35,299 bases of DNA from Bacteroidia bacterium. Its GTDB lineage: Bacteria > Bacteroidota > Bacteroidia > Cytophagales > Cyclobacteriaceae. The DNA lies in assembly GCA_030425425.1 (NCBI GenBank), contig JAUIAO010000061.1, positions 1 through 35,299 on the forward strand. The letters are read 5' to 3'. The translations under genes and the position numbers were made by a program. Below are positions 7,785 through 16,027 of the stretch, in pieces. A model generated the notes under the pieces. It worked only from the letters and a program-made list of their open reading frames with translations. It was not told the DNA's origin and ran no database searches. Each line of letters starts with the position of its first letter. The first letter of the stretch is position 1.

Positions 7785-7833
7785 TCCATCAACTACCTCG
7801 GTGGCTCTGCCATGGGGTATTTATTCAATTGTT

Positions 7834-8034
7834 ATGGAAATGAAAAATAACAGAAATTGGTTGTGGTTGTTTTTGGGAGTTATAGTAGCCATATTTTTGA
7901 TGCTTCCTTCAGAAAAAGTAATGAATGAAGAGCACCACAGGGTGAGTTTTTCTAATCGAATCAATCATCATATGAATGATCAATTTACTCGGGTAATCAA
8001 TCATCAGATGAACGTACTGATCAATGCCGAATAA
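7834..8034 (+). CDS. 66-aa single-TM protein leading the second ECF operon
   Basis: I use the ATG at 7834 (MEMKNNRNWLWLFLGVIVAI). The frame opens at 7729, but that upstream part lies in the hairpin cluster and has no protein character. One membrane segment spans about residues 8-24, followed by a 40-residue tail rich in His and Asn (NRINHHMNDQFTRVINHQMN). It overlaps the sigma gene start by 11 bp, so translation is probably coupled. This may be an additional small regulator of the sigma factor, but the role is inferred from position only. Confidence 0.65.
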   Translation: MEMKNNRNWLWLFLGVIVAIFLMLPSEKVMNEEHHRVSFSNRINHHMNDQFTRVINHQMNVLINAE

Positions 8035-8527
8035 TCTAACTGTAAAATTTGATGAAGTAGTTAATGAGCATGGTCAGGGAATTTATCGCTGGTGCAAAGC
8101 ATACTATGGTTTAGGTCCGGATCTTGATGACCTCTATCAGGAGGTGTTAATCAATGTATGGAAAGCTTTGGGATCATTTCGTGGGGATTCAAAACTGTCT
8201 ACCTGGATTTATCGGATCACGATCAATACTGCGATTACTTATGGACGAAAACAATCGAAAAATCGACTTAAAGAATCTGGGTTAAATGATGAATACCTAA
8301 CGGATGATCGTTCTGATAAAGAAGAAAAAATCCGGAAGGAATTACAATATCAGCAACTCCTTAAGGCAATTACAAGATTGAAACCAGACCAGCGTATGAT
8401 CATTGGCCTTTATCTGGAGGACCTCAGCTATAAAGAGATTGCCGAGGTGATAGGAAAAGATACCAATTACATCGGCGTGAAAATTAACCGTATAAAAGAA
8501 AAGCTTACAAAGCTGATGCAATCATGA
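8024..8527 (+). CDS. ECF-type RNA polymerase sigma factor (sigma-70 family)
   Basis: A 167-aa ECF sigma factor. Region 2 at about residues 12-80 contains DDLYQEVLINVWKALGSF and STWIYRITINTAITYGRK. Region 4 at about 110-162 contains LYLEDLSYKEIAEVIG followed by a recognition helix with YIGVKINRIKEKL. It sits between a 66-aa membrane protein (11-bp overlap) and a four-TM protein (4-bp ATGA overlap). It is distinct from the first sigma factor at 460. Targets unknown; regulation by the membrane neighbours is likely. Confidence 0.92.
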   Translation: MPNNLTVKFDEVVNEHGQGIYRWCKAYYGLGPDLDDLYQEVLINVWKALGSFRGDSKLSTWIYRITINTAITYGRKQSKNRLKESGLNDEYLTDDRSDKEEKIRKELQYQQLLKAITRLKPDQRMIIGLYLEDLSYKEIAEVIGKDTNYIGVKINRIKEKLTKLMQS

Positions 8528-9120
8528 AAGAACTAGACGAATTCAAACAAGTATGGCAATCTCAGAAGGATCTTCCTGTAAATACTGAGCCAACAAGAAA
8601 AGAAGAATTATGGGAGGCAATTGATCAGCAGCGCAAAAGAATCTTCAGAGCCAATTTGCTCGCCACCATTGCCTTGTCTTTGACCTCTTGCTTTTTGGTA
8701 TGGATGATTTTCAATTATCGGGATGAGTCTCCGGTATTTTACAGCTCCATTCTGCTGATCATTCTGTTGATGGTCGTTGTGATCGTCTTGCTTTGGAAGC
8801 GACAATTTGGTAAGCATCAAAAATTGAGCATGGACAGTAAAAGCTATCTCGACTATCAGATTCGGAAATTGGAGTTTGGACGAAAACTGATTACTTACTA
8901 CCCGCTATATGGCTTGTTGCTTGGGCTGCTGATCAATGCTTATGCCTACTCTTTGATAAAGCATGCATCAGGAGAATTTGTATTTTGGATGACCAATATC
9001 AATTGGTTGTACATTATTCTGGTTAGTTACTTTTCATATCAGTACAAAATGAAGCGCTTCAAAAAAAATGTAGAACCCATCATTCAAGAATTACAAACGT
9101 TATCAAAATCATTTGACTAA
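8524..9120 (+). CDS. membrane protein, probable anti-sigma partner
   Basis: A 198-aa protein with a charged cytoplasmic N-terminus (MKELDEFKQVWQSQKD, residues 1-40) and four membrane segments at about 42-62, 70-90, 122-142 and 150-172, ending with a basic soluble tail. N-terminal ELDEFKQVWQSQ-type segments are common in Bacteroidetes proteins encoded after ECF sigma genes and presumably bind the sigma factor. It overlaps the sigma gene by an ATGA junction and is the last gene of the operon. Confidence 0.75.
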   Translation: MKELDEFKQVWQSQKDLPVNTEPTRKEELWEAIDQQRKRIFRANLLATIALSLTSCFLVWMIFNYRDESPVFYSSILLIILLMVVVIVLLWKRQFGKHQKLSMDSKSYLDYQIRKLEFGRKLITYYPLYGLLLGLLINAYAYSLIKHASGEFVFWMTNINWLYIILVSYFSYQYKMKRFKKNVEPIIQELQTLSKSFD

Positions 9121-9162
9121 AAAATGCCCCATTTTTCCACCTTGATTAACCAAAAATCAACC

Positions 9163-9190
9163 TTTTGTTAATAGCTAATTCATATATTTG
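9163..9190 (+). promoter_or_regulatory. Bacteroidetes-type promoter before the ROK kinase
   Basis: TATATTTG at 9183-9190 matches the TAnnTTTG -7 consensus exactly, and TTTTG at 9163-9167 could be the -33 element, although the 15-bp spacer is shorter than usual. It lies 45 bp before the ROK kinase start. Confidence 0.5.
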
Positions 9191-9234
9191 GCACATCTGC
9201 AATGAAATTAATCTGATAACCATAAATCATTCTG

Positions 9235-10191
9235 ATGTCAAAAAAAGTAGCAATAGGAGTAGATATTGGTGGCACACTCACCAAAGTAGGTATAGTGGAT
9301 CGAGAAGGAAATTTATTCGGGCACACGGATTTTTCAACCAAAATTCATCAGGAATTCGGTGGTTATCTAGACAAACTTCAGGAGGTTATTGAAGCGTTGA
9401 TTGCTGGTTTAGATTTTGATCATGAGATTACAGGGATTGGTGTGGGTGCTCCCAATGCAAACTTTTACCGAGGTACCATAGAGTATGCAGCTAACCTCAA
9501 TTGGAAAGGAGTGATTCCATTTACGGAGGAAATGAAAAAGAGATATGATTTACCTATTCATATTACTAATGATGCCAACGCGGCTGCAATAGGAGAGATG
9601 ATCTATGGAAATGCTGCTAATATGAAGGATTTCATGGTAATCACTCTCGGCACTGGATTGGGAAGTGGTATAGTGTGTAATGGAGAGATGGTTTATGGTT
9701 ATGACTCGCAAGCGGGCGAGCTTGGTCACGTGAAGGTATTCGAATCCGGTAGGGTGACAGGACTGGGCGTAAAAGGTGGTTTAGAAGCTTATGTCTCCAG
9801 CACTGGTTTGAAAAGAACAGTATTTGCACTTCAAGCTGAAATGCTGGAAGATAGTGTACTTAGAAATTACTCCTATCATGATCTGCATGGAGAGATCATC
9901 ACACAAGCCGCAGAAGATGGAGATCCGATTGCATTGGCTGCATTCGAATTGACAGGAAAAATACTCGGAGAGCAGCTGGCTAACTTCACCACATTCTCTC
10001 ACCCCGAAGCTTATTTTTTGCTGGGTGGCTTGGCCAAGGCAGGTAAATGGATCTTTGAACCAACTCAGAAACATCTTGAAGCGAATCTTTTACCTTTTTA
10101 TAAAGGAAAAGTTAAGCTTCTTCCTTCTGGCATGATGGGTAAAAATGCAGCGGTGTTAGGAGCCGCGGCATTGGTTTGGAATCACGAGTGA
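9235..10191 (+). CDS. ROK family sugar kinase (probable glucokinase)
   Basis: A 318-aa ROK kinase, expected to phosphorylate glucose or an amino sugar with ATP in the cytoplasm. The phosphate-1 loop VDIGGTLTK is at residues 9-17, and the catalytic Asp is in ITNDANAAA (D113). The second phosphate loop is ITLGTGLGSG (136-145) and the sugar-binding motif is AGELGH (160-165). The usual ROK zinc motif CxCGxxGCxE, expected around 174-184, reads VTGLGVKGGLE here, with all cysteines replaced, so the enzyme must fold without that zinc. The specificity is inferred. It is monocistronic with its own candidate promoter. Confidence 0.9.
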   Translation: MSKKVAIGVDIGGTLTKVGIVDREGNLFGHTDFSTKIHQEFGGYLDKLQEVIEALIAGLDFDHEITGIGVGAPNANFYRGTIEYAANLNWKGVIPFTEEMKKRYDLPIHITNDANAAAIGEMIYGNAANMKDFMVITLGTGLGSGIVCNGEMVYGYDSQAGELGHVKVFESGRVTGLGVKGGLEAYVSSTGLKRTVFALQAEMLEDSVLRNYSYHDLHGEIITQAAEDGDPIALAAFELTGKILGEQLANFTTFSHPEAYFLLGGLAKAGKWIFEPTQKHLEANLLPFYKGKVKLLPSGMMGKNAAVLGAAALVWNHE

Positions 10192-10416
10192 GAGCGATTT
10201 CACACATTTCCATTATCTTAAAATCTGTTAAATCTTTAAGAATCAATCTATTTGGTTCAATTTTGGTTGTTTTCGTGAATAATTGGTTTTTTGGAATTCG
10301 GTTTTATCATTAATTTCCGATTTCTTTTACCAATTGTGTAATTCATTGAACCATCGACTGAGCCAGTCGTTGTTTTCTTATCAATCGGGCTTTTTAAAAA
10401 ATAGAACAAAACAGAT

Positions 10417-12525
10417 ATGCATAGATTCCTCTTTTTCACCCTCGCGATTATTAATCTTGGTGTATTTCGGCCAGCTGCTTTTTCTACCAATGTTGGTTTT
10501 CGCTCTGATACTCTGGCCATATTAGAGCCGAAAGATGAGCACCAGGTAGAAACTCAAACAATCGTATCACTTATTTATCAGGCACATTACCGAAAGCTTC
10601 CGTTCAATGATTCCTTGTCCAATGTCGTATTCGAAAATTATTTTCAGGCATTGGATCCTAATAAGTCATACTTCCTGAAATCGGATTTGGATTATTTTGA
10701 TAAATACAAAGATCAATTGGATAATACGATCCCGGCGGGAGATGTTTCGTTTGCCTATCAGGTGTTTAGCATTTACCGGGAAAGAGCACTGAATAGAATT
10801 GATAAGGTATATGAACTATTAAAAGTAGAGCCTGATTTTTCAAAAGAAGAGACTTTTGAAACTGATCGTGATAAACTGGAATGGAAAAATTCCTGGGATG
10901 AGCTGGATGAGCGATGGTTGAAAATCATCAAAAACCAGGCGATGAGTTATAAGATCAATGGAAAGGAGTGGAGTGATATAGCAGAAACACTGGAGAAGAG
11001 GTTTAAACGATTGGAAAAAGCTATTTATCAATACAACAGTGAAGATGTTTATGAGCTCTACATGAATGCTTTTACCTCCGCTTATGATCCTCATACTGAT
11101 TATTTCTCGCCGGTTGATAAAGAGAATTTCCAGATCGACATGAGTTTATCCCTGGAGGGAATTGGGGCTCAGCTGACACAGCAGCTTGATTATACCAAGA
11201 TTGCCGCCATTATTCCCGGAGGGCCAGCTTATAAAAGTAAACTTCTCCAAAAAGGAGACCGCATTGTGGGTGTAGCTCAAGGAGATGACGCAGAGTTCAT
11301 TGACGTGATTGGATGGAGACTTGATGAAGTAGTGAAGAAAATCAGAGGACCAAAAGGGACTGTGGTTCGTTTGCAGGTGATAAAAAGCGAAGATGACATC
11401 AACTCCTTGCCAGATACAGTACGCCTTGTTAGGGATAAGATTAAGCTGGAACGCTCTGCTGCCAAGGCAGAAATCATTGAGATACAAGAAGGAAGAAAAT
11501 CATATAGCATGGGTGTGGTGACAGTGCCTAGCTTTTATATTGATTTTGAGGCGTTACACAAAGGGGATAAAGACTACCGAAGCACTACAAGGGATGTGAA
11601 GCATCTCGTAGATAGTGTTAAAAATATTGGAATCGATGGACTGATGATTGATTTGAGATATAATGGTGGAGGTTCATTGAAAGAGGCTATTGAGCTCACT
11701 GGATTATTCATACCCGACGGACCAGTGGTGATTCAACGCAACTATGACAACTCTAAAGAAGTGATGAAAGACATGGACAAAGGAGAGGTTTTCTATGATG
11801 GACCTCTTGCCGTATTGACCAATCGATTCAGTGCTTCTGCTTCTGAGATTTTTTCAGGAGCTATTCAGGATTACAAGCGTGGGATTATCGTTGGTGAGAA
11901 TACTTTTGGTAAAGGCACCGTGCAGAACCTGGTGGATTTGAGAAGACATGTGGCTTCAAGATTATTGAGGTCTGGTCAGGTAGATCTTGGAACCAAAATT
12001 GGTTCTGAGGACATACCAATTGGTCAGCTGAAGCTGACACTTGCTAAATTTTATCGGGTAACTGGAAGCAGCACTCAACGAATGGGAGTGGCTCCCGACA
12101 TTACATTTCCTTCTCCATATGATGATGAGAATTATGGTGAAGCAAGTAGGCCAAATGCATTACCCTGGGATGTAATTGCTACCTCTAAATTTGAACCAAC
12201 GAACCAGATATCTGACAAGATGATTGAGCACCTGGAAGAGCTTTATAGAACGCATCTGGCTGAGGATGAGCAACTCCAGGAGCTGGTGAAGGAAATAGAA
12301 AAAGCGAAAAAACTCAGGGCTGATACAGAGGTTTCTCTAAATCTGGAAGAGCGCAGAGCAATGGCGAAAGAAGATGAAGTAGAAGATGATCTTGCAACAT
12401 CCATAGATTCCGGGGAAATCTCAGAATCAGAATCTGATAGCGAAGATGATAAGCTTAAGGACGACCCATATCTGAAAGAAGGATTAAGGTTGCTTGCAGA
12501 ACTCAGCAGAACAAAGGTTGGCTAA
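10417..12525 (+). CDS. prc: carboxy-terminal processing (tail-specific) protease, S41A
   Basis: A 702-aa periplasmic protease of the Prc/CtpA family that degrades or trims proteins from their C-termini. A signal peptide covers about residues 1-24. An N-terminal helical domain (40-225) includes FQALDPNKSYF and SAYDPHTDYFSP. A PDZ domain spans about 235-325, with GIGAQL as carboxylate-binding loop. The S41 domain covers about 345-560, with catalytic S474 in FSASASEIF and K499 in TFGKGTVQ, spaced 25 residues apart exactly as in E. coli Prc. The C-terminal DUF3340-like tail carries an unusually acidic Ser/Asp/Glu stretch (653-685). It is followed by a strong terminator. Confidence 0.95.
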   Translation: MHRFLFFTLAIINLGVFRPAAFSTNVGFRSDTLAILEPKDEHQVETQTIVSLIYQAHYRKLPFNDSLSNVVFENYFQALDPNKSYFLKSDLDYFDKYKDQLDNTIPAGDVSFAYQVFSIYRERALNRIDKVYELLKVEPDFSKEETFETDRDKLEWKNSWDELDERWLKIIKNQAMSYKINGKEWSDIAETLEKRFKRLEKAIYQYNSEDVYELYMNAFTSAYDPHTDYFSPVDKENFQIDMSLSLEGIGAQLTQQLDYTKIAAIIPGGPAYKSKLLQKGDRIVGVAQGDDAEFIDVIGWRLDEVVKKIRGPKGTVVRLQVIKSEDDINSLPDTVRLVRDKIKLERSAAKAEIIEIQEGRKSYSMGVVTVPSFYIDFEALHKGDKDYRSTTRDVKHLVDSVKNIGIDGLMIDLRYNGGGSLKEAIELTGLFIPDGPVVIQRNYDNSKEVMKDMDKGEVFYDGPLAVLTNRFSASASEIFSGAIQDYKRGIIVGENTFGKGTVQNLVDLRRHVASRLLRSGQVDLGTKIGSEDIPIGQLKLTLAKFYRVTGSSTQRMGVAPDITFPSPYDDENYGEASRPNALPWDVIATSKFEPTNQISDKMIEHLEELYRTHLAEDEQLQELVKEIEKAKKLRADTEVSLNLEERRAMAKEDEVEDDLATSIDSGEISESESDSEDDKLKDDPYLKEGLRLLAELSRTKVG

Positions 12526-12624
12526 AACCCGCAATTTTTTGTATCACGCTTTGGTTAAATCATGCTATCTGGTGCAACCTTTCCGCTGATATTGGCATCT
12601 AATTATCAAGAATTGTTTTTAAAG

Positions 12625-12665
12625 ACGAAGATTCATTCAACCACAAGAATGAATCTTCGTTTTCG
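12625..12665 (+). terminator. Rho-independent terminator after the protease gene
   Basis: A perfect 14-bp stem, ACGAAGATTCATTC with GAATGAATCTTCGT (12625-12638 and 12647-12660), has an 8-nt loop and is followed by TTTCG. It starts 100 bp past the protease stop and 30 bp before the next gene. Confidence 0.8.
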
Positions 12666-12694
12666 TAATTAATATCCAATCCAAACCTTGAATC

Positions 12695-13612
12695 ATGAAA
12701 AATTTCATTAGCCTATTCATTGTTTTCGCAGCCTCACATCTGTGTGCACAGAATATTTTAGCCGAATATCATTACGATTGTACTGACTGTTTTCAAGAAG
12801 TCATTATTGACGGGTCTTTTTGTGATATTGAGGTAATAGGAGGAAGTAACCAATTGCGCTTCGATGGAGTAATTAGGGGAGATGGAGATGAAGGTGACTA
12901 CAAGATTACGAGCAGGGAAAATGGGGCAACTATTATATTTAAGGTAGACCGTAAGAACAATTCTGGGTGGAACTGGAACATGAACCTGACAACTAAAATT
13001 GAACTTACATTGCCGGACAATACCACATTAAGAATCGAAAATACTTCAGGAGATCTCAAAATCGTGGATTATACAGCGGAAAACCTGAATGTTAGAACGA
13101 CTAGTGGTGATATGAATTTACGAAATGTGAAATCCATATGTCGTTTGAAGTCTACATCAGGAGATTTAGAGGCCAGAGACCTGATAGGTAGTGTGTCTAT
13201 GGTGTCCACCAGTGGTGATCAGGAGTATCGTTCAATCAATGGAAATCTGGATGCTGAGGCAACTTCTGGAGATATGGAACTAATGAAAATCATGGGTGCT
13301 GTACAACTATCCGCTACGAGTGGGGATATTGATATAGATGGTCTGACAGGAAGTCTACGAGTCAAAACTACATCTGGAGAAATAGATGGTGATTACATTA
13401 CTTTAAATAATGATGCCTATTTCAAGAGTACATCAGGAGATATTCACATCACGCTGAAAAATGAACTCGATGAACTGAGTTTTGATCTTCGGGCAACATC
13501 TGGAGATTTGCGAGTTGGGGGTATTCGAGGAGAGGACAACTTGTCTTTCAGAAAAGGGCCTATTATGATCGAGGGAGTGAGCACCAGTGGTGATCAGACT
13601 TATGACCATTAA
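12695..13612 (+). CDS. exported DUF4097-like beta-solenoid protein with TSGD repeats
   Basis: A 305-aa protein with a signal peptide (residues 1-18, ending CAQ). The mature part carries ten TSGD/TSGE motifs spaced about 17-24 residues apart from residue 116 to the C-terminus, each followed by a short hydrophobic strand. This is the signature of the DUF4097 family, predicted to form a right-handed beta-solenoid or beta-helix. Three Cys residues lie near the N-terminus (CTDC and FCD) and could form disulfides. Function unknown; related proteins are often placed near sigma/anti-sigma genes. It is flanked by a terminator upstream and converges on the glycosyltransferase gene. Confidence 0.85.
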   Translation: MKNFISLFIVFAASHLCAQNILAEYHYDCTDCFQEVIIDGSFCDIEVIGGSNQLRFDGVIRGDGDEGDYKITSRENGATIIFKVDRKNNSGWNWNMNLTTKIELTLPDNTTLRIENTSGDLKIVDYTAENLNVRTTSGDMNLRNVKSICRLKSTSGDLEARDLIGSVSMVSTSGDQEYRSINGNLDAEATSGDMELMKIMGAVQLSATSGDIDIDGLTGSLRVKTTSGEIDGDYITLNNDAYFKSTSGDIHITLKNELDELSFDLRATSGDLRVGGIRGEDNLSFRKGPIMIEGVSTSGDQTYDH

Positions 13613-13691
13613 TATTGTCTTTTTCACTAAGGGCTGTGACTCAAAGTATGTTTTGGGTGCTGACCTGTGTGCCGCAAGCCATGGGTTAGGG

Positions 13692-13707
13692 AATTTGAAT
13701 TCAAATT
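13692..13707. other. 16-bp perfect palindrome
   Basis: AATTTGAATTCAAATT is a perfect palindrome in the 99-bp gap between the converging DUF4097 and glycosyltransferase genes. It could be a protein-binding site or a weak bidirectional terminator; there is no loop or U-run to decide. Confidence 0.3.
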
Positions 13708-13711
13708 ATCA

Positions 13712-14851
13712 TCATCCCACACCTACAAACTGCACCTGAGTGCCTCTGTATATATTTAGCTGTTCACGAGCCGTTCTTTCCCAGCGAAACTGTCTGGTGT
13801 GTTCCAGACTAGCAGCTTCCAGCTCATGTCGCTCATCAGCAGTCATCGAGGTGGCTTTTAGAAGTTGCGTGGTAATAGAGTCAACATCATATGGATCACA
13901 AATCAACGCACAGCCACCGGCTACTTCCGGCATAGAAGAGGTATTGGAAGTGATCACGAGTGTACCACATGCCATTGCTTCGATAATCGGGATGCCGAAG
14001 CTTTCACGCAAGGAAGGGTAGAGGAATACCTCTGCCATAGCATAAAGGCCCGGAAGCCAATCGTGGTTTACATATCCTGTAAGGTGCAGATGCTCTATGA
14101 GTTCTGGTTGGTCAATGCTTTCCAGCATAGGCATCACATCCTCTTTGCTGCTTTCTGCCAATACAAGCGGAAGTGGTTCTTTTGTTTTTGCACGATATTG
14201 AGAATAAGCTTGTAATACACCCAGCATGTTTTTTTTCGGAGCAGTATTGCCTAAAAAGAACAGGTATTTTTCTGGAAGATTGAGCGCAGTTTTTATTTCG
14301 TCGAGTAAGGTTTCACCTGGCTGACGAAATTTCTCAGAAACTCCATTATATATGACTTCTACTTTACCTGTATCACCAAAATACTCATCAATATGTGCTT
14401 TTTCGAACCTTGATACTGTGAGCACATTTTGAGCTTTTTTGAAAATCTTAGGCACAATCCACTTTCGATAATAATGTCCCAACTTTTGATATAATGACCC
14501 TCCACCAAATCCCTGATTAAGATAGATAATGTCATGAAGTGTAATGACCAAAGGTATTTTGCTGAGGACGGGTGCTGTGTTGCTGGTACAGTGAAGGTAA
14601 TCAAGGTTATAATTTTGTGCGGTCAAAGGCAATGAGATTTGCTCCCAGTCGGCATAAGTAATGCCAGGTACTTCAACGATTTTGAAATTTTCCGTTTCTT
14701 CCAGACACTTGTCTGGTCCTGATTTTACAAATATGAAATATTCATTCACCGTATCGATGCGCTGAAGCTCTCTGATGAGTTCCAAGGCATAGATATCCAT
14801 CCCATGTTTTTTCGCTCTGAAAATGCGCTGTGCTTCTATCCCAATCCTCAT
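13712..14851 (-). CDS. glycosyltransferase family 4
   Basis: A 379-aa GT-B fold glycosyltransferase for polysaccharide assembly. The N-terminal domain starts with MRIGIEAQRIFRAKKHGMD, a pattern seen in mannosyltransferase-type GT4 proteins. The C-terminal donor-binding domain has LFFLGNTAPKKN (about 192-203) and the E-x7-E motif in the stretch RESFGIPIIEAMACG near residue 295. Cytoplasmic, no membrane segment. It overlaps the upstream GT2 gene by 4 bp (ATGA), so the two are co-translated with the sulfotransferase. The sugar donor and linkage cannot be predicted. Confidence 0.92.
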   Translation of the reverse strand: MRIGIEAQRIFRAKKHGMDIYALELIRELQRIDTVNEYFIFVKSGPDKCLEETENFKIVEVPGITYADWEQISLPLTAQNYNLDYLHCTSNTAPVLSKIPLVITLHDIIYLNQGFGGGSLYQKLGHYYRKWIVPKIFKKAQNVLTVSRFEKAHIDEYFGDTGKVEVIYNGVSEKFRQPGETLLDEIKTALNLPEKYLFFLGNTAPKKNMLGVLQAYSQYRAKTKEPLPLVLAESSKEDVMPMLESIDQPELIEHLHLTGYVNHDWLPGLYAMAEVFLYPSLRESFGIPIIEAMACGTLVITSNTSSMPEVAGGCALICDPYDVDSITTQLLKATSMTADERHELEAASLEHTRQFRWERTAREQLNIYRGTQVQFVGVG

Positions 14852-16008
14852 GATTGTACTGTTTTGGTAGTGTGAAGGAAGTTATTTTTGGCCTTTTTAT
14901 ACCCGGCAATTGCTCGAATCATGAGCCAAAATGTTTTTGGAAGCTGCATCATGGCCAGGAGCGTGTTTTTATTCATGAATTTTGCAGGAATGGCTATGGT
15001 AAGTGCTAAACTATACACTACCAACGCTCCTAAAAACCATGTCCAACCTTCGATTTGGAACGTAGTAGTAATTGCTGTGAGGATGAACAATAGTCCGAGC
15101 ATGATCAGCCTTGGCGGAAGCAAAAACTGGAAAGATTTATCAAAATAGTCCACATTGCCTCGAGTGATTAAATGAAGCAGCGCATTGCCAAACGACCTCA
15201 TTCCGTACCTGATCTGCGCTGCTATCCACCTTGTCCGCTGATTGCCAAATGTTTTTGATTCACTCACTTTTTCGTCATAAACATACGCTTCTTTGAGGTA
15301 AGCGATTTTGATTTTTTGTTTGATTAATGAAAGTTCCAATTCTTTGTCAAACCCGCCTATTGCATCGATTCTGGCCATTTCATCTTTGAAAAGCTGGAAG
15401 TCAAAAGCCATTCCTGAACCAATCAATGCTGAAGATAACCCTAGGTTGATATGTCCTTTTCGGAAAATGTTATTGTTAACCTCTTCGCTGATAGCATCCA
15501 AAGTAGCCAGTTCATTTTGCTGGTTCTTGGCAATCCTGTGGCCTTGCATGGCAGAAGCTCCGCTGTTATAAGCATCCGAAACTTTGTTGAGAAAATCCGG
15601 CTCCATGATGTTGTCTGCATCCAGTACTACTGTGATATCAAAGTCCTGATTAATTCTGCGATACGTTTCATTGATGGCTTTGGCTTTGGTGCTTTTTTCA
15701 AAACTCACCTCAACTATCTCAATTGGTAGCTTTTTGAGATTCTGAATGGTTTTTGGTTGCATAGAATCAGCGATCACGAATATCTGATACAGATCCGTTG
15801 GATAACTTTGATTCAAAGCTTTTTTGGCAGTATCTATGATGATCGCATCTTCTTTGTATGCAGGAATGAAAACCGCAATTTTGTTGAGACCTAACAATGG
15901 CTTGTACTTCAGCGACTTGCTTCTGAAAAGGGAAGCAAAGGAGAAGATCAGGTAGTAAACTACTCCGATCGCCAGGTAAATGAATAAAGGTAAAAGGATG
16001 GAATTCAT
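14848..16008 (-). CDS. membrane glycosyltransferase family 2 (processive type)
   Basis: A 386-aa GT2 enzyme. One N-terminal membrane segment (residues 5-28) precedes the GT-A domain: VFIPAYKED near 47, the DxD metal site in VVLDADNIMEP (about 130), and a QRTRW motif (QxxRW) near 258. Two or three C-terminal membrane helices follow (about 300-365). DxD plus QxxRW and a membrane anchor are typical of polysaccharide synthases such as cellulose, hyaluronan or N-acetylglucosaminyl polymerases, although many non-processive enzymes share them. It lies between the sulfotransferase and GT4 genes on the minus strand. Confidence 0.9.
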   Translation of the reverse strand: MNSILLPLFIYLAIGVVYYLIFSFASLFRSKSLKYKPLLGLNKIAVFIPAYKEDAIIIDTAKKALNQSYPTDLYQIFVIADSMQPKTIQNLKKLPIEIVEVSFEKSTKAKAINETYRRINQDFDITVVLDADNIMEPDFLNKVSDAYNSGASAMQGHRIAKNQQNELATLDAISEEVNNNIFRKGHINLGLSSALIGSGMAFDFQLFKDEMARIDAIGGFDKELELSLIKQKIKIAYLKEAYVYDEKVSESKTFGNQRTRWIAAQIRYGMRSFGNALLHLITRGNVDYFDKSFQFLLPPRLIMLGLLFILTAITTTFQIEGWTWFLGALVVYSLALTIAIPAKFMNKNTLLAMMQLPKTFWLMIRAIAGYKKAKNNFLHTTKTVQS

Positions 16009-16027
16009 GGTTCTAGGTGTTCAATGT

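Noticed and set aside
10283-10525. 80-aa plus-strand frame before the protease gene
   Set aside because: It overlaps the protease signal peptide region in another frame, and its composition is typical of AT-rich intergenic sequence.
13872-14215. Plus-strand frames within the GT4 gene
   Set aside because: They are shadows of a strongly supported glycosyltransferase on the minus strand.
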